DNA of 64,000 bases, from the NCBI GenBank assembly GCA_963747255.1, contig CAVVEG010000017.1, positions 938,734 through 1,002,733 of the forward strand. The letters are read 5' to 3'. Position 1 is the stretch's first letter; each line of letters begins with the position of its first letter. This DNA is from CAIYRG01 sp963747255. GTDB taxonomy: Bacteria; Pseudomonadota; Alphaproteobacteria; Micropepsales; Micropepsaceae. The notes under the pieces are model-generated. The model had not been told where the DNA came from. It was given only the letters and a program-made list of their open reading frames with translations, and did not search any database. Shown here piece after piece: positions 15,474 to 26,586 of this stretch. A program made the translations under genes and the position numbers.

Positions 15474-16562
15474 TCAGAGCACGAGTTCTTTTTCGCCCAG
15501 GGGGGCAAAGTACCGCCCGATTTCCTCATCCGGGACACCGGCCGGAGTGTCGGGATTCCAGTGCGGCTGCTGGTCCCGATCGATGAGAATTGCGCGGACT
15601 CCTTCATAGAGGTCATGACCGCGCAGAACCCGCAGGGTGAGCCGGTATTCCATTCGCATGCAGTCGTCAAAATTCAACTGGCGCGCTTCCCGCAGGGAGC
15701 GGAGCGTAAGTTTGAGGCTGGTGGGGGAACGTGTCGCAAGCGTGCGAGCAACCTGTTTCGCCCATTCTCCCCCCGCTTCAAGCCTGCCGATGATCTGTTC
15801 AACGCTCGCGCCCGCGAAAATTTCGGCGATTTCGACCGCATGGGCTGAGAGCGGCGCCTCACCGGGCACAGCCTCGCCCAATGCCGCGACGGCGGCATCC
15901 GGAACTTGCCCTTTGGCCAGCAACCCGGCCAGACGCCCCGCTTCCGACGAAGCCACAAAATCAGTCGCAAGTCCGGCCCACAGCATGTCGGGCGGACTGA
16001 TCCGAACGCCGGTAAGCGCAAGATAAGTACCGATTTCACCCGGAAGCCGTGAGAGAAAATAAGTGCCGCCCACATCGGGATAGAGGCCGATCGCCGTCTC
16101 CGGCATGGCAAAACTCGCCTTTTCCGTAACCAGCCGCCGCGCGCCATGCATTGAGAGCCCTGCGCCCCCTCCCATCGTAATGCCGTCAAGCAGGGCGACA
16201 TAAGTTTTGGGGCAGTGCCGGATGGCCGCATTCAGCCGATATTCGGTCGCGAAATACGCTTCCGCCTGCGCGATGTCCTTGCGGCCCAATTCGTAAATGG
16301 CCCGGATATCACCGCCGGCGCAAAAGGCCCGCCCGGGAACTGCATCGATCAGAATTGCGTGAACAGAGGAATCACGCACCCAGCCCTGCAAGGCTTCATA
16401 AATCGAAGCACACATCCGATGCGTGAGCGCGTTGAGCACATTTGGCCGGTTCAGCGTAATGTGCCCAAGCATTCCCTCTTTACGCAGGATGACATCGGGT
16501 TTCACGGCTGTGATCCTATGGTCATAGGCAGCCTGTGAGCGCGCATTGTATAGTGCCGTCAC
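15474..16562 (-). CDS. 3-hydroxyisobutyryl-CoA hydrolase (enoyl-CoA hydratase fold)
   Basis: 362 residues, longer than a simple enoyl-CoA hydratase (~260) and fitting the HIBCH subgroup of valine breakdown, which releases 3-hydroxyisobutyrate from its CoA ester. Crotonase motifs are GHITLNRPNVLNALTHRM, GRAFCAGGDIRAIYE (oxyanion hole), ITMGGGAGLSMHG and PETAIGLYPDVGGTYFLSRL, where Glu and Asp are the catalytic pair of this subgroup. The C-terminal extension has the FDDCMRMEYRLT and VRAILIDRDQQPHWNP tracts typical of HIBCH. It diverges from hemB across only 39 bases. Confidence 0.92.
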   Translation of the reverse strand: MTALYNARSQAAYDHRITAVKPDVILRKEGMLGHITLNRPNVLNALTHRMCASIYEALQGWVRDSSVHAILIDAVPGRAFCAGGDIRAIYELGRKDIAQAEAYFATEYRLNAAIRHCPKTYVALLDGITMGGGAGLSMHGARRLVTEKASFAMPETAIGLYPDVGGTYFLSRLPGEIGTYLALTGVRISPPDMLWAGLATDFVASSEAGRLAGLLAKGQVPDAAVAALGEAVPGEAPLSAHAVEIAEIFAGASVEQIIGRLEAGGEWAKQVARTLATRSPTSLKLTLRSLREARQLNFDDCMRMEYRLTLRVLRGHDLYEGVRAILIDRDQQPHWNPDTPAGVPDEEIGRYFAPLGEKELVL

Positions 16563-16601
16563 CGCGTTTTGGCGGGAAATGGTCCAGTTTCAGGCTGCGC
16601 A

Positions 16602-17612
16602 ATGCCGATACCATCATCGAACTATCCTTCCCTGCGCATGCGGCGCTTACGCAGGCATGACTGGTCTCGCCGGCTGGTGGCCGAGAATCGTCTTAACGCA
16701 TCCGATCTTATTTGGCCGCTATTTGTCGTCGAAGGGGAAAACCGCCGCATCCCCGTGCCCTCAATGCCGGGGGTCGATCGGCTCTCCATCGACAATGCCG
16801 TTGCGGCAGCAGAGGAGGCCGCAAGCCTCGGGATTCCGGTGATCGCGCTCTTCCCTCATACGGAAGATTCAAAAAAAACAGAAGACGGACGTGAAGCGGA
16901 AAATCCCGAAAATCTGGTTTGCCGCACGGTCCGCTCCATCAAGCGCGCGATTCCGGAGATCGGGATCATGTGCGATGTTGCGCTCGATCCCTACACCAGT
17001 CACGGACATGACGGCATTCTGATCGACGGCCATGTCGCAAACGATGAGAGTATCGAAGTTCTGGTGCGCCAATCCCTCGTGCAGGCGCAGGCCGGCTGCG
17101 ACATTCTCGCGCCCTCGGACATGATGGACGGACGGATCGGTAAAATCCGAAGCGCTCTGGAGTCGAAGGGCTATCGCGACGTTCTGCTGCTGGCCTATGC
17201 CGCGAAATATGCCTCGGCTTTTTACGGTCCGTTCCGCGATGCGGTTGGTTCGGCGAAGTCGCTGAAAGGTGACAAACGCACCTACCAGATGGATCCCGCG
17301 AACAGTGACGAGGCGCTCCGCGAAGTCGCGTTGGATATCGCCGAAGGCGCCGACATGATCATGGTCAAGCCGGGACTTCCCTATCTCGATGTCGTCCGGC
17401 GGGTGAAAGACGCATTCGCGATGCCAACTTTCGTCTACCAGGTATCGGGCGAGTATTCGATGATCATGGCGGCGATCGAACGCGGCTGGCTGGATGCGGA
17501 ACGCGCCATCCCCGAATGTCTCACCGCCTTCAAACGTGCCGGCGCGGACGGCGTCCTGACCTATTTCGCACGCGAAATGGCGCGGCGCCTGAAGCACCTT
17601 GGCCCGGGATAG
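16602..17612 (+). CDS. hemB: Delta-aminolevulinic acid dehydratase (porphobilinogen synthase)
   Basis: 336 residues from the ATG at 16602. Joins two 5-aminolevulinate molecules into porphobilinogen. Both Schiff-base lysines are seen in LLAYAAKYASAFYGPFRDA and DMIMVKPGLPYLD. The metal site reads CDVALDPYTSHGHDGIL, the Asp-type (magnesium) form rather than the three-cysteine zinc form, as usual in alphaproteobacteria. Other marks are FPHTEDSKKTEDG and YQVSGEYSMIMAA. Possible earlier starts exist at 16569, but the N-terminal homology (RMRRLRRHDWSRRLVAEN) begins after 16602. Confidence 0.96.
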   Translation: MPIPSSNYPSLRMRRLRRHDWSRRLVAENRLNASDLIWPLFVVEGENRRIPVPSMPGVDRLSIDNAVAAAEEAASLGIPVIALFPHTEDSKKTEDGREAENPENLVCRTVRSIKRAIPEIGIMCDVALDPYTSHGHDGILIDGHVANDESIEVLVRQSLVQAQAGCDILAPSDMMDGRIGKIRSALESKGYRDVLLLAYAAKYASAFYGPFRDAVGSAKSLKGDKRTYQMDPANSDEALREVALDIAEGADMIMVKPGLPYLDVVRRVKDAFAMPTFVYQVSGEYSMIMAAIERGWLDAERAIPECLTAFKRAGADGVLTYFAREMARRLKHLGPG

Positions 17613-17697
17613 CTCCGCGCCGGCCAATTTGCCCCGTCGCAAGGCAGCACTTCATCGGCTATCACCAATCCGCGAAAGCCGCTGGGCGAATATTTCG

Positions 17698-18748
17698 GTG
17701 ACGGATAAACCGGTTTTCCTGACCAATCTCTGGTACATGGCGTGCCTCGCGAATTCGCTGAAGCCGGGCGCCATGCGCCGGGAATTGCTGTGCGGCGAAC
17801 CTGTGCTGCTGGCGCGCGAAAAAGCCGGCAAAGTGTTCGCGCTGCGGGACATCTGCCCGCACCGGGCCGCGCCGCTGTCCGCCGGCCGCTTCAGGAATGG
17901 CGATGTGGAGTGTCCCTATCATGGCTGGCGATTTACGCCCGGAGGGCCGTTGCTCCCATATTCCCTCCGTTCTTCAGGACCAGCAGATCGAGATCAGCGG
18001 GATTCGCGTGCGGAGTTATCCTTGTGTCGAGCAGGATGGTCTGATCTGGGTCTATTTCGCGGCGGATCCGAAGGAGGCGCCAGGGCTGGATCCGCCATTG
18101 ATTCCAATCTCGGCATCAGACGGCCGCGCTGTGCCGCGCTTTGTCGAATGCCAACGTTTCCCTGCGAAGTCGATCATGCGGTTGTCGGATTGATGGATCC
18201 CGCGCACGGGCCTTTCGTCCATCGGGCATGGTGGTGGAGAAGCGAGGCGTCCATTCATCCAAAAGCCAAGCACCACGCGCCGTCGCTTCGGGGCTTCACG
18301 ATGACGGCGCATAAACCATCGTCGAATTCTTTCGCCTACAGAGTTCTTGGTGGTGACCTGAGCACGGAAATCCGCTTCGAATTGCCGGGCCTGCGTTTTG
18401 AACGTATCACGATGGGAAAGCGCGAAGTGCTCGGGTTTACGGCTGTGACGCCGCGGGATAACGGAATCCACCCTGGTAACGCAGGTGTTCTACTGGACCG
18501 CACCATGGCTTGGCGCAATCCGGCCTTTTTTCCGGCCCTTTGCACGGGCATTTCTCGGACAGGATCGGCGCATTGTGGAGATGCAAAATAAGGGATTGAG
18601 ATATTCCCCGCCGCAAATGCTGATTCAGGACGCCGATGTTCCGGCAATATGGTACCACCGGCTGAAGAAAGCCTGGTCCGAATCTGTGGAAACCGGTAAG
18701 CCCTTCGTCAATCCTGTGCAGGAGCGGACGCTCCGTTGGCGCAGTTAG
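17698..18748 (+). pseudogene. Rieske non-haem iron oxygenase, alpha-subunit type, with three frame breaks
   Basis: About 350 residues when joined. Frame 1 (GTG 17698 to ~17945) holds the Rieske cluster ligands CPHRAAPLSAGRF...CPYHGWRF. Frame 2 (~17945-18165) continues with ISGIRVRSYPCVEQDGLIWV. Frame 1 (~18165-18470) holds the iron site VVGLMDPAHGPFVHRAWWWR. Frame 2 (18472-18748) holds the end, FYWTAPWLGAIRPFF. The family uses O2 and electrons from a ferredoxin/reductase to hydroxylate or demethylate ring compounds. Substrate unknown. The break near 18160 is explained by one missing T in the TTT of CGTTTCCC. All catalytic ligands are kept, so indel error is likely. Confidence 0.8.
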
Positions 18749-18758
18749 CAGCAGCGAG

Positions 18759-18784
18759 GCCCTCGACCGCGGGGGCTTTTTTTT
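18759..18784 (+). terminator. Rho-independent terminator
   Basis: Stem GCCCTC/GGGGGC with loop GACCGC followed by eight T residues, 10 bases after the Rieske gene stop and 20 before carB. It separates the two transcription units. Confidence 0.8.
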
Positions 18785-18804
18785 GGGAATAGCCTGAATC
18801 CGAT

Positions 18805-21800
18805 ATGCCCCGCCGCACCGACATCCACACCATCCTGATCATCGGCGCCGGTCCGATCGTAATCGGGCAGGCCAGCGAGTTCGACTATTCAGGCGCGCAG
18901 GCGTGCAAGGCGTTGCGAGCCGAGGGCTATCGAATCGTTCTGGTGAATTCGAACCCGGCCACGATCATGACGGATCCGAGCCTCGCAGACGCAACCTATA
19001 TCGAGCCGATCACGCCTGAATTCGTCGAAAAGATCATCATCCGCGAAAAGGCCAATGTGCCGGCAGACGGGGTTTTTGCGCTGCTTCCGACCATGGGTGG
19101 CCAGACGGCCCTGAACACGGCTCTCGATCTGCACGACAGCGGCGCACTTCGCCGCGCACGGTGTGGAGATGATCGGTGCAAATGCCGCTGCGATTGCCAA
19201 GGCGGAGGATCGCGAAACTTTTCCGCGAAGCGATGCAGCGCATCGGACTGGAATGCCCGCGTTCGGTTTTCGTGCTGGATCACCGGTCGGCAATGCAAGC
19301 GCTGGAGAAGATCGGTCTGCCGGCGATCATCCGGCCTTCATTCACCCTGGGCGGCACGGGTGGAGGTATTGCTTATAACCGCGAAGAATTCGCCGAACTG
19401 CCGCCGGAGCGCTCGACGCTTCGCGCGGACACGGCATTCTTATCGAAGAATCGGTGCTGGGCTGGAAGGAATTCGAACTCGAAGTCGTGCGCGACAGGCG
19501 GGACAACGCGATCATCGTCTGCTCGATCGAAAATATCGACCCGATGGGAGTGCATACCGGAGATTCGATCACGGTTGCTCCAGCACTGACGCTGACCGAC
19601 AAGGAATATCAGCGGATGCGCAGTGCCGCCATTGCGGTGTTGCGGGAGATCGGCGTCGAGACCGGCGGTTCGAACGTGCAGTTCGCGATCAATCCGAAAA
19701 ATGGCCGTATGCTGGTGATCGAGATGAATCCGCGCGTATCGCGTTCATCGGCGCTGGCATCAAAGGCGACCGGTTTTCCGATCGCGAAAGTCGCGGCAAA
19801 ACTCGCGGTCGGGTTACACGCTGGACGAGCTTAGAAACGATATCACCGCGGTGACCCCGGCGTCGTTCGAACCCTCGATCGATTATATCGTCACCAAAAT
19901 TCCGCGTTTTGCCTTCGAGAAATTTCCCGGCGCCGAACCGGTTCTCACGACCTCAATGAAGTCTGTCGGCGAAGTGATGGCGATCGGCCGCACATTTGCC
20001 GAATCGCTGCAAAAGGCGCTGCGTTCGCTGGAGACCGGTCTCGCGGCCTGGACGAAATAGGCATTCCCAATCTCGGTCAGGGCGATGATTCCAGCGCGCT
20101 CGGGCAGCACTTGGGCGGCCCACGCCCGACCGGCTGCGGGTCGCTGCGCAGGCGCTGCGCCTCGGAATGACGCAGGACGAACTGGCCCGATGACCGGCTA
20201 TGATCCGTGGTTCGTCGAGCAGATCGCGGCAATATTACAGGCCGAAGAAGTGGTGCTCGGCAAAATCCGGGCTGCCGGGCGATGCGGGCGGATTTCGCGC
20301 GCTCAAGGGGATGGGTTTTTCCGATGCGCGGCTCGCAGTTCTGGCCGGCACGCAGGAACACGAAGTAACAGCGCGACGCAAATTCCTCCGGGGTGCACCC
20401 GGTTTTCAAACGCATCGATACCTGCGCCGCGGAATTCGCCGCACTGACCTCCTATATGTATTCGACTTATGAGATCGCTTCAGGGGGGCGAAGCCGCGTG
20501 CGAATCGCGTCCCGGTGGCGGGCGGAAAGTCATCATTCTCGGCGGTGGACCGAACCGCATCGGTCAGGGCATCGAGTTCGACTATTGTTGTTGCCATGCC
20601 TGCTTTGCGCCTTTCGGCGCAGGGCTTCGAAACCATCATGATCAACTGCAATCCGGAAACCGTATCCACCGATTACGATACATCGGACCGCCTCTACTTC
20701 GAGCCGCTCACGGCAGAAGACGTGCTGGAAATCGTCACGCGTCGAGCAAAGCAAGGGGATCGCTGGAAGGCGTCATCGTGCAGTTTGGTGGACAAACGCC
20801 TTTGAAACTTGCCGGAGCTCTTGGGCGGGCCGGAATTCCCATTCTCGGCACTTCGGCTGACGCCATCGATCTGGCAGAAGACCGGCAGCGGTTTCCTCGA
20901 ACTCCTGAAATCGCTCGATCTGAAGCAGCCGAAGAACGGCACCGCGCTCGATCTTGAAGGCGCCCTGCAGGCTGCGCGCAGTATCGGTTATCCACTGATC
21001 CTGCGCCCTCCTACGTACTCGGCGGACGCGGCATGATCATCGTGGCGGACGAGCAATCGTTGAGAAGCGCCCTTCAGTCGGGAGAACTGTTCCGCATTTC
21101 CGGAGATAATCCGGTTCTGATCGACCAATTTCTGCAGCATGCGATCGAAGTCGATGTCGATGCCATCGCGGACGATACGGGCGATGTCTTTGTCGCCGGA
21201 ATCATGGAACATATCGAAGAGGCCGGCATTCATTCCGGCGATTCGGCCTGCGCATTGCCCCCACATTCACTGGATTCGGCAACAATCGCGGAGTTGCGGC
21301 GGCAGACCGTGGCCCTTGCCCGGGCGCTTCAGGTGCGCGGGCTGATGAATGTGCAGTTCGCCATCCAGAACGGAGACATTTTCGTTCTGGAGGTCAATCC
21401 GCGGGCGTCGCGCACCGTGCCATTTCGTCGCCAAGGCGATCGGGTTGCCGGTTGCGGGAATCGCAGCACGGGTCATGGCCGGGGAAAGATTGGCGCAGTT
21501 TTCGCTGAAGAACGAAACCAGGCCGCATGTTGCGGTCAAGGAAGCCGTTCTGCCATTTTCCCGGTTTCCCGGTGTGGACACAATCCTCGGTCCGGAAATG
21601 AAATCCACCGGCGAAGTCATGGGACTGGACTCCGATTTCGGCCGGGCATTTGCGAAAAGCCAGATCGGCGGGGGCACCAAATTGCCCCTCTCCGGGACAG
21701 TATTCATTTCGGTGAAGGATGCCGACAAGGCCACAGCCGCCGGTCCCGCAGCGCAATTGATCGGCATGGGATTTGACATCGTCGCGACGCGTGGCACCGC

Positions 21801-22096
21801 CAAGTGCACTGCAATCCGCCGGATTGCCGGTTCGTGTCGTCAACAAGGTTCTGGAGGGTCGTCCACACATCGTAGATGAGATGAAAAACGGCGGGATTTG
21901 CCTCGTTTTCAACACCACGGATGGCGCCCAGGCACTGGCGGATTCAGCCTCAATCCGCAAAACCGCCCTTCAGCTCAAGATCCCCTATTGCACCACAATG
22001 GCGGGGGCCGCGGCTGTCGTTCTGGCATTCAGTCCCTCAGAGGCGGATCACTTGAAGTCGCCCCATTACAGTCATATGCTTAAAGGCTGGCTTTGA
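18805..22096 (+). pseudogene. carB: Carbamoyl-phosphate synthase large chain, about a dozen frame breaks
   Basis: Total span 3292 bases, the normal size (~1095 codons) for CarB, which makes carbamoyl phosphate for arginine and pyrimidines. The start MPRRTDIHTILIIGAGPIVI is standard. Recognisable blocks in changing frames: the first ATP-grasp half (FTLGGTGGGIAYN, ENIDPMGVHTGDSITVAPA, NPRVSRSSALASKATGFPIA), the oligomerisation part, the second half (ILGGGPNRIGQGIEFDY, SYVLGGRGM region, LMNVQFAIQNGDIFVLEVNP) and the allosteric MGS-like end (NTTDGAQALADSASIRK). Breaks fall near 19150, 19222, 19420, 19811, 20046, 20090, 20180, 20275, 20390, 20480, 20590, 20750, 20890, 21025, 21415 and 21800. Nothing large is missing. 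Such breaks in an essential gene argue for sequence error. Confidence 0.85.
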
Positions 22097-22221
22097 GCGG
22101 TAAGGGCTGCGCCGGAAACGGCGACCAGTTCTCAAGCGTTTGATTACGGCGTTCCTGCCGGTTCCCGATAGGCACCGGGCAGGGGCCGGTGAGTCTTACT
22201 GTCGGGTTCAAGGTGGAGAGG

Positions 22222-22696
22222 ATGGACAAAATTCCGATGACAGCCGAGGGCTATAGGGCCCTCGAGGATGAAGATTCAACATCTGAAAATGGTTGAGCGT
22301 CCTGCCGGTCATCAAGATGATCGCCGAAGCGCGTGCGCATGGCGATCTCTCAGAAAACGCCGAGTATCACGCCGCAAAGGACCGGCAGGCATTCATCGAA
22401 GGCCGAGTTATGGACCTGGAAGACAAGCTGTCCCGCGCCGAGATCATCGATGTCAGCAAACTGTCCGGAAAAACCATCAAGTTCGGCGCCACCGTGACCC
22501 TGGCGGATGAAGATACGGACGCAAGGTGAAATACCAGATCGTCGGCGATCTGGAAGCCGACGCCAAACGCGGGCGCATTTCCATTTCGTCTCCGATCGCG
22601 CGCGCGCTGATCGGCAAAACAGCGGGTGAGACGGTAGAAGTTGCTGCGCCGGGTGGCGCAAAGTCCTACGAAATATTAAAGGTGCAGTTCGCCTGA
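22222..22696 (+). pseudogene. greA: Transcription elongation factor GreA, with frame breaks
   Basis: About 158 residues when joined, the normal GreA length. GreA enters the RNA polymerase secondary channel and stimulates cleavage of backtracked RNA. Start MDKIPMTAEGYRALEDE after GAGAGG. The coiled-coil tip motif AHGDLSENAEYHAAKDRQ with its key acidic residues is intact, and the C-terminal domain ends KRGRISISSPIARALIGK and KSYEILKVQFA. Breaks lie near 22273, 22305 and 22525. carB followed by greA is a common alphaproteobacterial pair. Confidence 0.82.
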
Positions 22697-22718
22697 TCGA
22701 CGGCGGAGACGTGCTACA

Positions 22719-23507
22719 ATGGCCCGCAATCATCTGGGCGATAGCCAAATTGCCGCCATGGTGTTTGCAGTTGCGCTCCCGGCCCATTTTGCGTGCAAGC
22801 GGCCAGGCCGCGGCGGTGGAAATCCACGTTCTGACTGCCGGTGCGGTGCAGGAGGCCGAAAAAAAATTGGCGGCCGAATACCGGAGACATGACCGGAAAC
22901 CGCGTGACATTCATCGCCGGAACGGTTGGACAGATCCAGGAACGGTTGATGGAAAACCGCGAAGCCGGCAGACGTCATCGTGCGTCTCCAAAACCGCCAT
23001 CGACCAGTTGGAAAAGGCCGGCGAAATCCGGCCCAGCGGCGTCGGCTGTGTTGGGGCGCATCGGGATCGGTGTCGGAGCTAAGGAGGGCAGCGCTAATCC
23101 GCGACATAGCGACAGCTGAGAAATTCAAGACCGCCATGCTGAAGCAAGATCCGTCACCTACATGGATCCCGCCGCCGGCGCTTCTTCCGGCATCGCGACA
23201 GCGAAAATCCTGAAGGAGCTCGGAATCGCCGATGAGATGGCGCCAAAAACCAAACTGACGGAGACGGGCTATTCGGCCGAGCGGGTTGCCTCCGGCGAGG
23301 TCGAGATGGCGATCCAGAACATCAGCGAAATCGTGCCGGTAAAGGGGGTGCAGTTGGCCGGCGCCTTGCCCGCGCCGCTCCAAGTGTACACTGTCTATTC
23401 GGCTGGGAGTGGCAAGCAACAGCGTCAATCCGAAGGAGGCCATGGATTTCATTCGCTTCCTGATCCGGCAGAAGTCGGCGCAGGACGTGGCAGGCATGCC
23501 GGGATAG
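22719..23507 (+). pseudogene. Periplasmic substrate-binding protein (ModA-like), with frame breaks
   Basis: About 260 residues when joined. The N terminus is a poor-quality signal peptide region, then VEIHVLTAGAVQEAEKKLA (first binding lobe), TFIAGTVGQIQERL, SKTAIDQLEKAGEIRPSG, ASSGIATAKILKELGIAD, and an end with AMQ-like AIQNISEIVPVKGVQLAG and MDFIRFLIRQKSAQDVAGMPG in changing frames. The order fits the ModA/extracellular-solute-binding fold that delivers an anion or small ligand to an ABC importer, though no permease or ATPase gene is adjacent. The ligand is not predictable. Breaks near 22870, 22960, 23040, 23090, 23150 and 23400. Confidence 0.6.
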
Positions 23508-23626
23508 AGCCGGCCTATTGAGCCGGAATTAATGACCCAGCGGACTGAGCGGCGGTGAATTAGACCCTGATAATCTGCGGCCGCAGGTACTCTATATTAG
23601 AGCCGGAATTCGGGATATTCGATTCC

Positions 23627-24329
23627 ATGGCAACCATTGCCCTCGTCGATGACGATAAAAACATACTCGCTTCCATCGACGATGCTGCTGGAGCAGGAAG
23701 GATATCACGTACGCAGCTACACGGATGGAGCTTCGGCTCTGACGGCATTTGCCGCGAACCCGCCCGACATGGCAATCCTGGACATCAAAATGCCGCGGAT
23801 GGATGGCATGGAGTTGTTGCGGCGGCTGCGTCAGGCGACGGAAATTCCGGTGATTTTTCTGACCTCGAAGGACGAGGAAATCGACGAATTGATGGGCCTG
23901 AATGCCGGCGCCGACGATTACATCCGCAAGCCCTTCTCACAGCGGCTTCTGCTGGAACGCGTCAAGGCGGTGTTCCGCAGGGCCGAAGGCAAGAAGGGCG
24001 CTCCGGCGTCTCCCGGCGAGGCAAAGCAGATCATGACGCGCGGCAAGCTGACGCTGGATCCGCTGCGCCATGAATGCATGTGGGACGGAAAACCGGTGCG
24101 CCTGACCGTAACCGAATTCCTGATCCTGCAGTCGCTGGCGCAGCGGCCCGGCTTTGTGAAGAGCCGCGATAATCTGATGGATGCGGCCTATGACGATCAG
24201 GTCTATGTGGACGACCGGACCATCGATTCGCACATCAAGAGACTGCGGAAGAAGTTCAAGGCAGTCGACGACAGCTTCGATTCCATCGAAACACTTTACG
24301 GTGTCGGTTACCGGTACAAAGAGGGCTGA
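23627..24329 (+). pseudogene. chvI: Response regulator ChvI, one frame break near the start
   Basis: OmpR-type regulator, about 234 residues when joined. The start MATIALVDDDKNILASI is in frame 2 (ATG 23627). From about 23680 the rest is in frame 0: MLLEQEGYHVRSYTDG, the phosphoacceptor in MAILDIKMPRMDG, FLTSKDEEIDELMGLNAGAD, then the winged-helix with YVDDRTIDSHIKRLRKKF and YGVGYRYKEG. It pairs with the ChvG kinase that follows. ChvG/ChvI respond to acid and envelope stress and in alphaproteobacteria sit upstream of hprK. One extra base near 23680 explains the break. Confidence 0.88.
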
Positions 24330-24384
24330 TGCCGGTTTCTGAGGAGAGGTCGCAGCCCTGAACCTTCGACCAAATTTCAGTCTG

Positions 24385-26035
24385 ATGCGCCACTGCGGAG
24401 CCTGGTCGGGCCTCCCCGCGTGCGTCGGGCGCTCGGCGTTTTTCGGCTCGCTTACAAATCGCATTCTTTTCTTCAATGCCATCGCGCTCCTGATTCTTGT
24501 GGGCGGCGTGCTTTGGGTTCAGTCCAACCGAACAGGGTTGATCGAGGAAAGAGTATCCCGGAATTCGGGATCAGGCGCTGATCATTGCCGGCGCTCTGGC
24601 GGAATATTCGGCGAATCCGGAGCTGCGCAGCGATCGAAACGGCGCAGGCAGAACCGCTGTTGCGCCAATTGATAGCGCCCACAGATCTCCGCGCGCGGGT
24701 CTATACCACCTCGGGCCGGCTGCAGATCGACACACGAAATCTTCTTCCCCGCAACGTGGTGAGCACGGCCACTCTTCCCCCGCCCTATTCGGGGAACCCG
24801 ATCCTGGGGTTTTTTCGGCGCATGACAGCCTCAGCGGAGCATTTGTATGACGGCCTTCTTGGCATCCGGCCGATGGCCAATCTCGAGCCCTATTTCGAAG
24901 CCGGCCAGAACGGGCGCGTTTACAGCGAAGTGAACCAGGCGCTGAACGGAGAGACAGGCAGCAGCGTGCGGGTTAACGAACAGGACGAGCTGGTATTGTC
25001 GGTTGCCGTTCCGATCAAACGCTTCCAGACCATCTACGGCGTTCTGATGCTCACCACCGAGTCGGGCGACATCGACGGCATTCTGAAGGCGGAACGGACC
25101 GCTCTGTTTGAGGTGTTCTTCGTCGGTTTTGTTGCGATAGTTTTTTCGTCCCTTTATCTGGCAGGCTTCATTGCTGCGCCAATCCGTGAAGCTGGCCGCG
25201 GCAGCCGAACGCGTAAGACGTGGCCGCGGAGGCCGCGAAGCGATTCCCACTCTCGAGGACCGCAACGACGAAATTGGTGAACTCGCCGATTCGCTTTCAG
25301 CGATGACACGCGCACTTTACGACCGGATCGATGCGATCGAAAGTTTCGCGGCCGATGTCGCGCATGAGCTGAAAAACCCTCTAACGTCGCTGAAGAGCGC
25401 TGTAGAAATGCTCGAACGCACAAAAGATGTCGATAAACGTGAGCGACTGGCGCAGGTCGTTCGCAACGATCTCAAACGTATCGACCGCCTGATCACAGAT
25501 ATTTCGGATGCATCGCGATTGGACGCCGAATTGTCGCGCGGTCAATCGGCGCCGGTGGATATCACGAAACTGCTGGATACCATCGTGGATATCTACAGTG
25601 GCCTCGACCTGCCACGGGGCGTGAAAATCCGCTTTGCTACCGAATTCGGCAGGCCGTGCGGTCGTTCAGGGTCTGAGCGAACGGCTCGGCCAGGTATTCC
25701 GCAATCTGATCGATAATGCGATTTCATTCAGTCCCCCCGGCGGACTCGTGCAGGTTTCCGCGCAGATCAGCAATGGGCGTGTGACCGCCGAAGTGGAGGA
25801 TGACGGGCCCGGGGTTCCCGAACCGGACATCGAACGCATTTTCGAGCGCTTCTATACCGAACGCCCGGCCGAACACGGGTTTGGGAAGAATTCGGGTCTC
25901 GGGCTCGCAATCGCGCGGCAGATCGTGGCAAGTCACGGGGGCCGGATCTGGGCTGAGAACAAACGCAATTCCGAGGGGCGGCGCATAGGAGCCCGTTTCA
26001 TTGTCGAACTGCCTCTGGCGCGCCTTGAAGCATGA
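24385..26035 (+). pseudogene. chvG: Sensor histidine kinase ChvG, with frame breaks
   Basis: Inner-membrane kinase in four frame segments. 24385-24570 gives FGSLTNRILFFNAIALLILV (first membrane helix). 24585-25185 gives the periplasmic sensor (ARVYTTSGRLQIDTRNLLP) and second helix. 25171-25660 gives HAMP and DHp with the phosphoacceptor in FAADVAHELKNPLTSLKSA. 25665 to the stop gives the ATPase domain (NLIDNAISFSPPGG, VEDDGPGVPEPD, GLGLAIARQIVASHGG). The true start is uncertain. An ATG at 24328 overlaps the chvI stop but meets a stop at 24358, so another indel may lie there. The last codon overlaps hprK (ATGA). Confidence 0.85.
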
Positions 26036-26538
26036 ACGAGCCCAATAGGCGCGTGCGCGTACACGCCACTACCGTTATTCCCGGCAAAGCCTCTGAACCA
26101 TTTGGAATGGATGTGGCGGCCGCGGTATTGCTTTTCGGGGATAGCGGAAGCGGCAAATCCGATGTCGCTTTACGGCTGATCGCAATGGGTGGCCAGCTGG
26201 TTTCGGATGATCAGACTGAGCTCTTCTCCGATTCCGGGCGTCTGTTCGCCGCCGCGCCAGAACGGCTGCAGAATCACATGGAAATTCGCGGTGTCGGGAT
26301 TATCAAGCTGCCTGCCTACAGCCCGGCTCTCGTTCTCCTTTGCGTAAGGCTGATCGCAGGTCGGGAGCACCGATTGCCGGATGCCGAATATTACACGCCG
26401 CAGGCGTTTGCACTGTCTGCGCCTCCAAGGCTGTTTTGCCTTAGCGGCTTTGATGCCTCGACCCCGGCGAAGATCGCGGCGGCAGCGGCTGCAATCTCTG
26501 CCGGAGCACTTTTGCCGTGCGACGGGACTTTTATCTGA
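26032..26538 (+). CDS. hprK: HPr kinase/phosphorylase, short alphaproteobacterial form
   Basis: 168 residues, only the C-terminal catalytic domain of the ~310-residue Firmicute HprK. It phosphorylates a serine of HPr. The P-loop is GDSGSGKSDVALRLI, followed by LVSDDQTELF and the HPrK motif EIRGVGIIKLPA. The ATG overlaps the chvG stop, linking nutrient-status signalling to the ChvG/ChvI pair as is typical of the group. EIIA-Man and HPr genes follow. Confidence 0.93.
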   Translation: MNEPNRRVRVHATTVIPGKASEPFGMDVAAAVLLFGDSGSGKSDVALRLIAMGGQLVSDDQTELFSDSGRLFAAAPERLQNHMEIRGVGIIKLPAYSPALVLLCVRLIAGREHRLPDAEYYTPQAFALSAPPRLFCLSGFDASTPAKIAAAAAAISAGALLPCDGTFI

Positions 26539-26586
26539 ATTGGACGCTGCTATGTTGCCCGCCTTTTTGACCAGTTCCGGTTTGCG

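Noticed and set aside
18805..22096. Programmed frameshifting in carB
   Set aside because: There are too many breaks, they change direction, and carB is not known to use it.
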